54,378 bases of DNA from Rhodopseudomonas sp. BR0M22 (GCF_010907035.1 NZ_QUMK01000035.1:1-54378), one strand, 5' to 3'. Shown: positions 16,009 to 24,864, counted from the first letter of the stretch. Notes: a model not told the origin generated them from the letters alone. Translations and numbers: made by a program.

Positions 16009-18312
16009 ATGAGAAAGAAAGTTGGTCAGGTCGCTCTGGTCGTTTCCGGCTTCGGCGTGATGCCGCTTGCCGATGGCGCCTTGGCGCAAACGTCGTCGGC
16101 GCGCTCGACGAACCTGCCTCCGATCGAGATCCTCGAACCGCAAGCGCGTCAGCGCGCAGCGAGCCGGCCTGCGAGCACTGCCGCCAATCCGCGCCGGGTG
16201 GCATCCCGTCCTCGCGCGCGGCAAGCCGACGCGCCCCCGTCAGTCTTCCCCACCCCCGGGGTGCCGCAGACCGGAACGGTCGGACAGCCGCCGGTCCCCT
16301 ATGCCGGTGGCCAGGTTGCCAGCGGTGCGCGCCTCGGCCTGCTCGGCAACACCTCGATCTTCTCGGCGCCGTTCAACATCACCAGCTTCACCTCCAAACT
16401 GATGGAGGATCAGCAGGCACGGAGCATCGCAGACGTCGTGTCGAACGATCCGTCGGTTCGCAACGACGCCCCCCCGTTCAGCGAGCGCGACTCGTTCTTC
16501 ATCCGCGGCTTTTCGGTGACCAACCTCGACACCGCCTATGACGGGCTGTTCTATCTGGCCAATCCGCGGCGGAGCTTCCTCGAGGGCATCGAGCGGGTCG
16601 AAATCCTCAAAGGCCCGAGCGCGCTGCTCAGCGGCGGCACCGCCCGCGTCGGCGGCACCATCAACCTGATCCCGAAGCGGGCCGGCGACGAACCGCTGAC
16701 GCGCCTGACGACCGGCTGGATGAGCGACTCTCAGTTCTGGAACCACATCGATGTCGGTCGCCGTTTCGGCGACTTCAAGGAATGGGGCGTTCGCTTCAAC
16801 GGCTCCTACCGCAATGGCGATACGCCGCTGGAGCTCAATTCGGTCGAGGTCGGCGTCGCCTCGCTCGGCCTCGATTATCGCAGCGAAGACTTCCGCGCCT
16901 CGCTGGATCTCAACAGCTCGGTCCAGCACATCAATGCCCCAACGTCGCTGTTCAACTCGGCGGTGCCGAACATCGTCATCCCACCCGCACCGAACGGCCG
17001 CATCAACACCGCGAGCAAGGACGAGTACATCGACAGCCGCTACAAGATGATCGCTGGCCGCGCCGAATACGACATTCTGCCGGACACCACGCTGTATCTT
17101 GCCGGTGGCGGCAGCATCTACAATGAAGATTTTCTCACCTCGTCCTACCGGATCACCAATTACAACGGGACGGCGACCAACACGCTCGCAATCCAGCCGC
17201 AGGAGCTGCAGGGCTATACGGGCGAGATCGGGCTGCGGTCGAAATTCAGGACCGGCGTGATCGGCCACCAGCTCAACATCTCGGCAGTGGAGGCCAACAA
17301 CGAGCTGTATCGCGGCGGAACGCTCGGCTTTAAGTCGTACAGTTACGCGACCAACATCTACAATCCGGTCCGCCCATTGCCCGGGGCTTTTCAGACCAGC
17401 GGATTCGCGCAGTCCGACGACCGGCCGCTGCTGTCGCGGCTGACCGCTCGCAGCGTCGCGGTCTCCGACACGCTTTCATTGTTCAACGACCGGCTGCTTC
17501 TGACCCTCGGCGGCCGTTGGCAGGACATCGCACTCGCCGGCTTCGTCACCGCGGCTGGGCCCACGCAGGGCACCCGCTCGTCCTACTATAACGAAGCTCG
17601 CTTCAGCCCCGCCGTCGGCGCCGTGATCCGTGCGACGGACGAGCTGTCGATCTACGCAAACTACATCGAATCGCTCGACGCCGGACCGACGTCGCGAAAC
17701 TCCGACACGGTGTTTCCGCCAATGGTCAGCAAGCAACAAGAGGTCGGCGCCAAGTATGATTTCGGCTTCGTGGCGCTGACGGCCTCACTGTTCCAGATCG
17801 AGCAGCCCAGTGCCTACACCGACCCCACCACCAACATCCTCTCGGTCGACGGGCTGCAGCGCAACCGCGGTGCCGAATTCAACGTCTTCGGCGAACCGTT
17901 CAAGGGGTTCCGGCTGCTTGGCGGCATCGCCCTGATTGATGCCAAACTGGTATCGACGATCGGCGGCCGCTACAACGGCAACGACGTGCCCGGCGTGCCG
18001 ACCACCTCGCTGACCCTTTACGGCGAATACGATCTGCCGGCCTGGATGGCTCCGGGCGTCACCCTCACCGGCCGCGTCATCCACACGGCTGATGTATTCT
18101 ACGATCAGGCGAACACCCAGACCGTGTCCGATTGGACGCGGGTCGACCTCGGCGCCCGCTACACGTTCACGGCTCCGAACGGAAAACCCGCCGTGCTGCG
18201 CGCCACCATCGAGAACGTCGCAGATACCGCCTATTATCTGTCGGCTGCGCGCGGCTATCTGGCCGTCGGCGCGCCTCGCACCTACATGGTGTCGGCGACC
18301 TTCAACTTCTGA
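16009..18312 (+). CDS. TonB-dependent siderophore receptor (FhuA/FpvA type, no STN domain)
   Basis: This 767-aa receptor has a signal peptide cleaved near ADGALAQ, then an Ala/Arg/Pro-rich linker of about 70 residues (about 35-105). The plug has SIADVVSNDPSVRN, FFIRGFSV, LEGIERVEILKGPSALLSG and GGTINLIPKRA. The barrel ends in VSATFNF with a C-terminal Phe. It lacks an N-terminal signalling domain, so it should import but not signal. The start at ATG 16009 has GGAG 6 nt upstream. A strong hairpin terminator follows the gene. It may import a related or foreign siderophore, or share the load with the first receptor. Confidence 0.88.
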   Translation: MRKKVGQVALVVSGFGVMPLADGALAQTSSARSTNLPPIEILEPQARQRAASRPASTAANPRRVASRPRARQADAPPSVFPTPGVPQTGTVGQPPVPYAGGQVASGARLGLLGNTSIFSAPFNITSFTSKLMEDQQARSIADVVSNDPSVRNDAPPFSERDSFFIRGFSVTNLDTAYDGLFYLANPRRSFLEGIERVEILKGPSALLSGGTARVGGTINLIPKRAGDEPLTRLTTGWMSDSQFWNHIDVGRRFGDFKEWGVRFNGSYRNGDTPLELNSVEVGVASLGLDYRSEDFRASLDLNSSVQHINAPTSLFNSAVPNIVIPPAPNGRINTASKDEYIDSRYKMIAGRAEYDILPDTTLYLAGGGSIYNEDFLTSSYRITNYNGTATNTLAIQPQELQGYTGEIGLRSKFRTGVIGHQLNISAVEANNELYRGGTLGFKSYSYATNIYNPVRPLPGAFQTSGFAQSDDRPLLSRLTARSVAVSDTLSLFNDRLLLTLGGRWQDIALAGFVTAAGPTQGTRSSYYNEARFSPAVGAVIRATDELSIYANYIESLDAGPTSRNSDTVFPPMVSKQQEVGAKYDFGFVALTASLFQIEQPSAYTDPTTNILSVDGLQRNRGAEFNVFGEPFKGFRLLGGIALIDAKLVSTIGGRYNGNDVPGVPTTSLTLYGEYDLPAWMAPGVTLTGRVIHTADVFYDQANTQTVSDWTRVDLGARYTFTAPNGKPAVLRATIENVADTAYYLSAARGYLAVGAPRTYMVSATFNF

Positions 18313-18361
18313 TCGCCGATCGTGCGGCGCGCGGTTCAGCGACGCCGTGCAAACAAAACGA

Positions 18362-18393
18362 AACGGCTCAGGCAGCGCCCCGCCTGAGCCGTT
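18362..18393 (+). terminator. Hairpin after the second TonB receptor
   Basis: A perfect 12-bp inverted repeat (AACGGCTCAGGC at 18362-18373 and its complement at 18382-18393) encloses an 8-nt loop, 50 bp after the receptor stop. No U-run follows (CATCAATCAATC), so termination is likely but may be partial, allowing read-through to the small gene 28 bp downstream. Confidence 0.65.
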
Positions 18394-18421
18394 CATCAAT
18401 CAATCAACATCGAGATCGTGC

Positions 18422-18724
18422 ATGAACTCATCCCCGACCTCCGGCTCACAAACGACCCACGCCTCCGTGCCGACGGTCCACGCCAGCCGCTATCTTCAGC
18501 AACTCTGCAAGCACTGGTCGCATAAATTCGAAACCGAGTTCGATTTGAGCCAGGGCCGGATTTCTTTGCCGCTGGGAGAGGCTCGGCTGACCGCCACGTC
18601 CGACGCTTTGATGATCGATCTGACCGCGACCAATGCGGCCAACATGACCACCTTCCAGGAGGTCGTCGTGAGCCATATCGAACGCTTCGCATTTCGCGAA
18701 CAGCTGTGCTTCGTCTGGGAGTAA
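18422..18724 (+). CDS. DUF2218-family small protein
   Basis: This 100-aa soluble protein has the DUF2218 hallmarks (family name from recollection): HASRYLQQLCKHWSHKFETEF near the N-terminus and VVVSHIERFAFREQLCFVWE at the C-terminus. No biochemical function is established for the family. It has no signal peptide. Conserved Cys and His occur at QLCKHWSHKF. Members are often found beside TonB-receptor and siderophore genes, and here it closes the iron block behind a hairpin. The longer frame upstream overlaps the receptor and is not preferred. Confidence 0.75.
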   Translation: MNSSPTSGSQTTHASVPTVHASRYLQQLCKHWSHKFETEFDLSQGRISLPLGEARLTATSDALMIDLTATNAANMTTFQEVVVSHIERFAFREQLCFVWE

Positions 18725-19129
18725 GGAGCTACTTGTCAGCCAACGATACAACCGCGTGTAGGTCGACATAGAGGAGACGTTCTGTTCGGCAACGGCGGGG
18801 TAAGCCTCGAGGGTCTCGGTGAAAGTCTCGCTTATCGCTCAGAGAATGTTGTTCGCGAGCAGAAATACGAGTCCTGGGGTGGCTCGCTCGGAACGGCTCC
18901 GACGCCCGCCCCAGAACGCCCGGATCTGAACGATACCGCCGAGACCTCCGAGTTCAGCGCTGACCGCAACCGCAGCGCAATTCCCGAGCCGTGCAGCGAC
19001 GCCGCCGGCCACGCGAGCAGCGGCACCGATGCCAGCCGCCAGCCGTCGATGACGGAGCATAGACGCTCAATCCACCCTGAGATTGCCTGAGAGTATCCGT
19101 ACTGGCCCGCTCAGCCGCTTCAGTTGCAC
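18725..19129. other. 405-bp gap without a recognised gene
   Basis: No recognised gene lies here. The reading frame of the DUF2218 gene continues after its TAA without another stop to about 19091, with GC-rich third positions, but it has no start codon or ribosome-binding site until a late ATG. Two short minus-strand frames (18832-19026 and 18839-19060) are Ala/Gly/Arg-rich and not recognisable. This could be decayed coding sequence or chance in GC-rich DNA. Confidence 0.4.
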
Positions 19130-19738
19130 TCACCCCTCGCCCGGAGCTGGGCTGGTGAACCCATAAAGAAACAGGTCGACGACCGTGTCGGCGAATTCGG
19201 TCGGGCTCAGTCCACGGGCTGGATCGAACCAAGTGTGACTGAAGTTCAGAATCCCGAACAGCATCATGGTGTAGACCGTCTTGGTCCGCTTCACGATCTT
19301 GCGCCGGCTGTCCAATCGGATCAGAAGTTCCGAAACGATCTCGACGATCTGCCGCTCCAACGCTCTGATCGACGTCTGCTCGGCCTCGCTGAGAAAGGCC
19401 ATATCGTTCAGGATGAGACGCTGCTCGTTAGGAGAACGCGCGTTGAGCTCGACGATCGCGCGGATCGCGGCACGAAACTGAGCAAGCGTGTCCGTCTCGG
19501 CTGCGATCGCGTCCTCGACGTCCGCGATCATGCGCCGGACGTGGGCATCGAGGATGGCGAACAGGATCGCTTCCTTGGACTGGAAGTAATGATAGAGCGC
19601 TCCACGGGACAACCGGCAGGCGTCCGCGAGCTCGGCGATCGAGGCCCGCATGTAGCTCTGCCGGGCAAATAGTTCGCAAGCGACGGTCAGAATCCCATTC
19701 TGGATGTCGTCGTAGTTTTCTGAGCGGGTCCGCGCCAT
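19130..19738 (-). CDS. TetR-family transcriptional regulator (TetR1)
   Basis: This 202-aa regulator has an N-terminal TetR DNA-binding domain (residues about 10-56; the helix-turn-helix lies around SIAELADACRLSRGALYHYFQSKEAI) and a variable ligand-binding C-terminal half. Its first residues (MARTRSENYDD) closely resemble those of the other TetR at 24940-25608 (MPRVRADNYDD), so the two are probably related. It heads the catabolic island, and its own promoter carries an inverted repeat at 19755-19773. The inducer is unknown; an acyl-CoA or pathway acid is the family-based guess. Confidence 0.88.
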   Translation of the reverse strand: MARTRSENYDDIQNGILTVACELFARQSYMRASIAELADACRLSRGALYHYFQSKEAILFAILDAHVRRMIADVEDAIAAETDTLAQFRAAIRAIVELNARSPNEQRLILNDMAFLSEAEQTSIRALERQIVEIVSELLIRLDSRRKIVKRTKTVYTMMLFGILNFSHTWFDPARGLSPTEFADTVVDLFLYGFTSPAPGEG

Positions 19739-19754
19739 TACAGCCTTTCGAGCC

Positions 19755-19773
19755 GTCCGACCGCGAGTCGGAC
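19755..19773. promoter_or_regulatory. Inverted repeat upstream of TetR1 (candidate autoregulatory operator)
   Basis: GTCCGAC (19755-19761) and GTCGGAC (19767-19773) are perfect complements across a 5-nt spacer, 17 bp upstream of the TetR1 start. The inner CCGAC/GTCGG core is shared with the five 24-bp operators of the island, but the spacing between cores is 5 rather than 2 nt. It is therefore either a site for a different regulator or a divergent version. Confidence 0.5.
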
Positions 19774-19926
19774 CGGTTGTCTGTTTGCGCCTCCGTTACT
19801 GCCCAGACGCGGCCGGTGCAATCATTTATCGAACGGCCGACCGGATTAGGGAGGCATTCGAACCGCCCTGCCCGAAGCCCATGCGGAAGCAGACAGACGA
19901 AACCTGAGGCGCGCACGAACGCCGGC

Positions 19927-21114
19927 TTACAGACCACGGAAATGAGGACGACGTTTACTGGCGAAGGCCACCACACCTTCCTGTGCGTCACCGGTTCGGG
20001 CCGAAACGACGATGGTCTCACATTCCTCGCCGAGTTGCTCCGTCAGCCCGGTTTCAAAGGATTGGCGGAGCAGCCGGCGCATCGCGCCGTAAGCTTTGGT
20101 CGGACCAGCCGCGAGCTTTCTGGCGATCCCATAGGCTTCGTCTTCCACCTCGCCATCGGCCACAACCCGGGTGACGATGCCGTATGCGAGGGCTTCATCG
20201 GCGGTCAGGCGGCGGTTCAGCAGAAAGAGTTCCTGAGCCCGGCGCATGCCGACCATCCGCGGCAGAAACCAGGTGTTGCCGCCGTCAGAAGTCAGGCCGA
20301 GCGCGGCGTAGCCGAGCGCGAACCGAGAATCGTGGGCTGCGACCACGATGTCGGCGGCGTAAAGAAGGCCCAAGCCTCCCCCTGCCGCCGCCCCCCGAAC
20401 GGCTGCGATCACAGGCGCATCGAAGCCCGTCAGCCTCTCGATGGCGAGATGATATCCGTCGATCATTGAGCGCAAACGGGCGGGCAGTTCGGCCGGCTCG
20501 GTGCCGGCGAACAATGCGACGTCGCCGCCGACAGTGAAGTTGGCTCCCGACCCTGCGATCACGATTGCGCGCACGCCGCTGGCGTCCGCAATCGCCTTCA
20601 CGGCCGCATTCAATTCGGACGCCATCGCTTCATTGATGGCGTTGCCTTGTTCTGGCCGGTTCAGCCGAAGCGTGGCGATGCCTTCCACGATATCGAGCCG
20701 CACCACGCCCGTCGTCGGGCCGGCTGCGTCACGCCAACGCGCGGTGTCGGTGAATTGCTGGAGCGCGCTGATCCGCTCACCGTCGAATGTCAGGATGTGC
20801 GCAAAGGCAGCGTCGAGCGCTCCACCGTTTCGGCTACGCCCGCGATAACGGCCAGTTGCCAGCAAACGATCGTCGCCGATCTCGAGGAAATTGTCCGGCT
20901 CGGCCCGAGCATCGAAATGCCTTGCGATTCCGCCCCAGCCGTTGCGACGCATCGCGGCCGCGCCGTCGTGCTTGCCGCCGACCTGGAACGGCATGCCTTC
21001 TGCGATCTCTCCGACAAAATCTGGATGCAGAATCCGGTCGAGATGCTCGCGGTCTCCGGCAGACAAAGCGTCGTACAACGAGCGCGCCAGATCCGCTCGA
21101 CTCCTTGGTTGCAT
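19927..21114 (-). CDS. SnoaL-like domain fused to enoyl-CoA hydratase/isomerase
   Basis: This 395-aa protein combines two folds. Residues 1 to about 126 look like a SnoaL/NTF2-like alpha+beta barrel (ARSLYDALSAGDREHLDRILHPDF, ending HILTFDGERISALQQFTD). Residues about 137-395 are a crotonase: the GANFTVGGDVALF oxyanion-hole strand, GAAAGGGLGLLYAADIV, then a segment ending in SDGGNTWFLPRMVG. In the crotonase half an Asp sits where many hydratases have the second Glu, as in PaaG-like members. AGGAGGTG just upstream of the ATG supports this start, so the N-terminal domain is genuinely translated. It is 77 bp downstream of the CoA ligase gene on the same strand, and the pair is probably one transcript. 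Confidence 0.85.
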   Translation of the reverse strand: MQPRSRADLARSLYDALSAGDREHLDRILHPDFVGEIAEGMPFQVGGKHDGAAAMRRNGWGGIARHFDARAEPDNFLEIGDDRLLATGRYRGRSRNGGALDAAFAHILTFDGERISALQQFTDTARWRDAAGPTTGVVRLDIVEGIATLRLNRPEQGNAINEAMASELNAAVKAIADASGVRAIVIAGSGANFTVGGDVALFAGTEPAELPARLRSMIDGYHLAIERLTGFDAPVIAAVRGAAAGGGLGLLYAADIVVAAHDSRFALGYAALGLTSDGGNTWFLPRMVGMRRAQELFLLNRRLTADEALAYGIVTRVVADGEVEDEAYGIARKLAAGPTKAYGAMRRLLRQSFETGLTEQLGEECETIVVSARTGDAQEGVVAFASKRRPHFRGL

Positions 21115-21191
21115 GGGTGCACCTCCTAACGGGACGAATGCGGTCTTAATTGCCAGTCACGGACGGCCGCTGTTGCGGCCGCCACGCTCCA

Positions 21192-22757
21192 TCAACCAAC
21201 GGCGCGCTCGCGTACGGCCCAGTACGGCCCACGCAACTCGTGCTTGAGCAGCTTACCAGCCGCCGACACCGGCAATGCGTCGCGGAATTCGACGCTCGCC
21301 GGACACTTGTAGCCGGCGATGTACTTGCGGCAATGGTCGCGCAGCTCGGCTGATGTCGCCTCGGCGCCTGTGCGAAGGACGACGACGGCATGGACTTGCT
21401 CGCCCCACCGCGCGCTCGGAATGCCGATCACTGCGCAACTCGCGATCGCGGGATGCCGCGCCAACGCGTTCTCCACCTCCGCGGAGTAGACATTCTCGCC
21501 TCCGGAAACGATCATGTCCTTCAGCCGGTCCACGATGAACAAGAAACCTTCGGGATCGACGTAGCCCATGTCGCCAGAGCGCAGCCACCCGTTGCGAAAG
21601 GCGTCCGTCGTTTCCTGCTCTCGATTCCAATAGCCGGTCATGACGCCGATGCCGCGAGCGACGATCTCGCCCACCGCTCCGACTTGGTTCTCCGCGCCGT
21701 CGAGATCCTGGATCTGCATCTCGATGCCCCACGCCGGTCTCCCGGCCGACCGCAGACGGGCCTTGTCGGCGGGATCGTCCGAGCGATGGCAATGAGGCGG
21801 CAGGATCGTGTACGGCCCTCCTGTCTCGGTCATGCCGTAACCCTGGTAGAAGTCGACCTGTGGCAGCGCCTTCAACAGCCGCCCAAGAAGCTCTTCATTG
21901 ATCGGCGACGCGCCGTACACGATCTTTCGCAGGCTGCCGAGGTCGAACTCGCCGAACTCGGGATGTTCGATCAGCCGCTGCAGCATCGTCGGCACCAGCA
22001 GTGTGAACGTCGCCCGCTCCGTCGTGATCGCCCGCAACACCTGCGCGGGCTCGAACGCCTCTACGTAGACGGTTCTGCAACCTCGCACCAATGCTCGGAT
22101 CAGGATACACATCCCGGCTTGGTGAAAGATCGGCGCAACGGCGAGCACGACCTCGTCGGAACCGTAAGCCACGTCGAGCAGATTACAGATCGCGTTCCCG
22201 AGCAGCGCGTTGTGGCTCAGCATGACGCCTTTCGGAAACCCCGTGGTGCCGCCCGTGTAAAACACGCCGGCGAGATCATCGCCTCCGCGCCGTGCATCTC
22301 CCACCGGCCGGGCTTCCCGCATCAATTGCTCAGCGTGCAGCACGCCTTCGGGCGCGATACCGTCGCCGAAGTAAACGATCGTCTTCAGCGACCTGCTGAG
22401 CGCCCGAAGGTCGTCGCACCACGATAGGAAATGATCATCGACGAGCAAGATGTTGGTGTCGCAATCGTCGAGAGAAAAGGCGACTTCGGCCGCGCTCCAG
22501 CGGGTATTCGCCGGATTGAGCGCACCGCCGCCCCACCAGACGCCGAGCATGTACTCCAGATAGCGATCCGAATTCAGCGCGAGCATCGCAACGCGGTCGC
22601 CCGGCGCCATGCCGATCTGTTGGAGGACCGCGGCGAGCCGCGCAGTCCGATCCGCAAGTTCCCGCCATGTTCGACGCCGATCGCCGAAGATCGTCCCCAC
22701 GGCGTCGGGCGCGCATCGGATCTGACGATGCAGTCCATCGGTCAAGTTGAGTTTCAC
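21192..22757 (-). CDS. Acyl/aryl-CoA synthetase (AMP-forming)
   Basis: This 521-aa ANL-family ligase has the P-loop FYTGGTTGFPKGVMLSH, the A5 motif GYGMTETGGP, WLRSGDMGYVDPEG, the hinge DRLKDMIVSGGENVYSAEVE and the C-terminal catalytic lysine in VSAAGKLLKHEL. It should activate a carboxylic acid to its CoA thioester as the entry step of this catabolic island; the substrate cannot be read from sequence. The GTG at 22757 is preferred because GAGGGAGA lies about 9 nt upstream. A GTG at 22784 is in frame but has no ribosome-binding sequence. A perfect 24-bp palindrome lies 88 bp upstream. Confidence 0.88.
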   Translation of the reverse strand: MKLNLTDGLHRQIRCAPDAVGTIFGDRRRTWRELADRTARLAAVLQQIGMAPGDRVAMLALNSDRYLEYMLGVWWGGGALNPANTRWSAAEVAFSLDDCDTNILLVDDHFLSWCDDLRALSRSLKTIVYFGDGIAPEGVLHAEQLMREARPVGDARRGGDDLAGVFYTGGTTGFPKGVMLSHNALLGNAICNLLDVAYGSDEVVLAVAPIFHQAGMCILIRALVRGCRTVYVEAFEPAQVLRAITTERATFTLLVPTMLQRLIEHPEFGEFDLGSLRKIVYGASPINEELLGRLLKALPQVDFYQGYGMTETGGPYTILPPHCHRSDDPADKARLRSAGRPAWGIEMQIQDLDGAENQVGAVGEIVARGIGVMTGYWNREQETTDAFRNGWLRSGDMGYVDPEGFLFIVDRLKDMIVSGGENVYSAEVENALARHPAIASCAVIGIPSARWGEQVHAVVVLRTGAEATSAELRDHCRKYIAGYKCPASVEFRDALPVSAAGKLLKHELRGPYWAVRERAVG

Positions 22758-22844
22758 CTGGTCGTTCTCCCTCGATTCGATCACGCGAATTCCGAGCTTG
22801 GTGCCTCGGCGCGGCGATCATTGGCCCTCTTAACGGGGCACATC

Positions 22845-22868
22845 ATTAGACCGACGCGTCGGTCTAAT
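22845..22868. promoter_or_regulatory. TetR-type operator 1 (perfect palindrome)
   Basis: The two 12-bp halves ATTAGACCGACG (22845-22856) and CGTCGGTCTAAT (22857-22868) are exact reverse complements. The site sits 88 bp upstream of the CoA ligase start. It is the most perfect of five related sites in the island. Confidence 0.8.
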
Positions 22869-23003
22869 TCCTGGCCGCGGTTTCCGTCCTGTCGGCCTGC
22901 AAGCCGCGGCTTAATTGTCGCGCATTCCGACCGGTCGCACCGCGTTCAATTTCGCGGATTCCCCACCCGTCGCGATCATCGGACGCGAGAACCGACGTTG
23001 CGA

Positions 23004-23561
23004 TCAGATCAGGAACGAGATCGTATAGATCGGCTTGTTGTTATTGACGAGGACGACCTTCTTGAACGCCATCTTCAACATTCCATTCTGTCGTCGCAGT
23101 CGATAGCAACAGCGCGCCGCCCACATCGTGTCGCCACGCAGATTGGTTTCGAAGATCTGACTGTTGCATGCGACCCCGATGTCCTCGCCTTCGGACTGCA
23201 ACAATTCGATATTTCCGATGATACGTGCGAGCTGTGACGGTGGTGTCTGCGAATGACGTCGGCCGGTCTTCAACTGGCGGACACGCAATGCGATACGCGA
23301 TCGGTTGTCGTAGATCAGCGACATCTCGCGCTCCGGATCTGTATCGGCGCCGTTGGCCGGCACCCAATACACCGCGTCGTCAGTCCACAGGGCCTCCCAC
23401 GCATCGTACTCGTGAGTGTCCTGCAGGTGCGCTTCGCGATAGAGAAACTGACTCACCCGATGATGGAGATCGGCGTCGACCTTGTCGGCGTAGCTCAGAT
23501 CCCGGCCGCTCCACTGCTTCAGGATGTCCTGTGCAGGGCGTTCGCTCGTCTCGGCATCCAT
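23004..23561 (-). CDS. Rieske ring-hydroxylating oxygenase, beta subunit
   Basis: This 185-aa protein has the small-subunit fold of aromatic-ring dioxygenases: RVSQFLYREAHLQDTHEYDAWEALWTDDAVYWVPA near the N-terminus and a C-terminal strand ending KPIYTISFLI. Beta subunits are structural and help shape substrate specificity. Its ATG is the last base group of the alpha-subunit stop region (1-nt overlap), so the two are translationally coupled. No ferredoxin or reductase gene lies nearby, so the electron-transfer partner must be encoded elsewhere. Confidence 0.88.
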   Translation of the reverse strand: MDAETSERPAQDILKQWSGRDLSYADKVDADLHHRVSQFLYREAHLQDTHEYDAWEALWTDDAVYWVPANGADTDPEREMSLIYDNRSRIALRVRQLKTGRRHSQTPPSQLARIIGNIELLQSEGEDIGVACNSQIFETNLRGDTMWAARCCYRLRRQNGMLKMAFKKVVLVNNNKPIYTISFLI

Positions 23562-24817
23562 CAGCAGGCCTCCATCAGCGTGCGGTAGTGCTTCCAGATT
23601 TCACGTGACGGCAGATCGTCGGTCGAATGTCCGACGACGAATCCGTCGTCGTCGCGCCGCTCGCGATGCTCGCCCCGCTTCAGATAGAGATATTCGGGCG
23701 AACGGATCTCCAGCCCTCGCTGATTCCGTTCGTACATCTCGGTATCGTCCGCGAGCAGGAATCCCGCCGGGCCGACCGATCCCATCGTCTGCTGCCTGAG
23801 CCGCCGGTTGATCTCCGGCGAATCCTTGAACTGGATCGCAGTGACGTGCTGGATCGACTCCACGGCCGACACCGGTTGAATGACGAATATCTGGATCTCG
23901 GCGATGAACAGATTAGGAAAGATCATGACGTGTGGCATTCCATCGATCATGATCTGCCGGGCGCGTTTGTCGCCATAGGCGGACTTCATCTGCGCGGTGT
24001 ATTCCGGCAGCTTCTCGGCCGTCGTGCCGAACCAGCTCATCGGCTGATCGCGGCGGCGGAATTCCGGCCGCGGGTCGACCTCGGTGTGGCCATTTCCAAA
24101 GCCGCGCGTGACAGCGACAGCGTCGTTGCCATACAGGCTGCCGATGGCACTGTCTGCGACCGAGAAAATCGAAGAGTGCACGAATGCCGGATGATAGCCG
24201 TCGCACTCGTTCTCCAGGATGAACTTCCAATTGGCTCGCGCGCGATGACGCAGGAAGCCGGCACTGAGATCCAGCTCGCCGGTCGGTGAGTTTTCGCAGG
24301 CTTGATCGAGCGTTCGGCGCGCACCGCCGAGATGCTCTTCGAGCGACGGTCCGTCTTGCGCCATCGAGGCGAAGACGAAGCCGCGGTAACTTGCCACGCG
24401 CGGCACCTTCGCCAGACCGAGGCCCGACTTGTCGGTTCCGGCATATCCTTCTGGGAAGGCGTAGTTCATCAGCTTGCCGTCGTTCGCGAATGTCCACGAA
24501 TGATATGGGCAGGTGAACGACTTGCGATTTCCTTTGTCCTGCACACACACCGCATTGCCACGATGAGGACAGCGATTGAGAAGGAGATTGATCTCGCCGT
24601 GCTGATTGCGAACCATCAGGACGGGCATCGGTCCGATCGACTTGGTAACGAAGTCGTTGAGGTTGGGCACCTCGCTGTCATGCCCGACGTAGACCCAGGT
24701 CTTGAACCAGATCTTCTCCAGTTCCTCCTTGAAGATCGTGGCGTCGGAATAGAGAGAGCCATGGACCATTCCTGGCCGAATGAGCTTCTCCCAAGGGCTG
24801 TGCAGACCAACTTCCAC
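23561..24817 (-). CDS. Rieske ring-hydroxylating oxygenase, alpha subunit
   Basis: This 418-aa oxygenase component has a Rieske [2Fe-2S] site with Cys83, His85, Cys103 and His106 (CPHRG ... CPYHSW) and the mononuclear-iron ligands His209 and His214 near Asp206 in NECDGYHPAFVH. It belongs to the group that attacks aromatic acids or related rings; the substrate is unknown. The GTG start has GGGAGAAG upstream. Operator 2 lies 24 bp upstream of the start. With its beta subunit it forms a two-gene unit on the minus strand. Confidence 0.9.
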   Translation of the reverse strand: MEVGLHSPWEKLIRPGMVHGSLYSDATIFKEELEKIWFKTWVYVGHDSEVPNLNDFVTKSIGPMPVLMVRNQHGEINLLLNRCPHRGNAVCVQDKGNRKSFTCPYHSWTFANDGKLMNYAFPEGYAGTDKSGLGLAKVPRVASYRGFVFASMAQDGPSLEEHLGGARRTLDQACENSPTGELDLSAGFLRHRARANWKFILENECDGYHPAFVHSSIFSVADSAIGSLYGNDAVAVTRGFGNGHTEVDPRPEFRRRDQPMSWFGTTAEKLPEYTAQMKSAYGDKRARQIMIDGMPHVMIFPNLFIAEIQIFVIQPVSAVESIQHVTAIQFKDSPEINRRLRQQTMGSVGPAGFLLADDTEMYERNQRGLEIRSPEYLYLKRGEHRERRDDDGFVVGHSTDDLPSREIWKHYRTLMEAC

Positions 24818-24840
24818 CGGCGCTTCTCCCGTCTCTTCTT

Positions 24841-24864
24841 TATAATCCGGACAGTCGGTCTATA
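24841..24864. promoter_or_regulatory. TetR-type operator 2
   Basis: The right half AGTCGGTCTATA (24853-24864) matches the island consensus exactly. The left half TATAATCCGGAC (24841-24852) is degenerate. It lies 24 bp upstream of the Rieske alpha-subunit start, where a bound repressor would block transcription or initiation. Confidence 0.65.
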
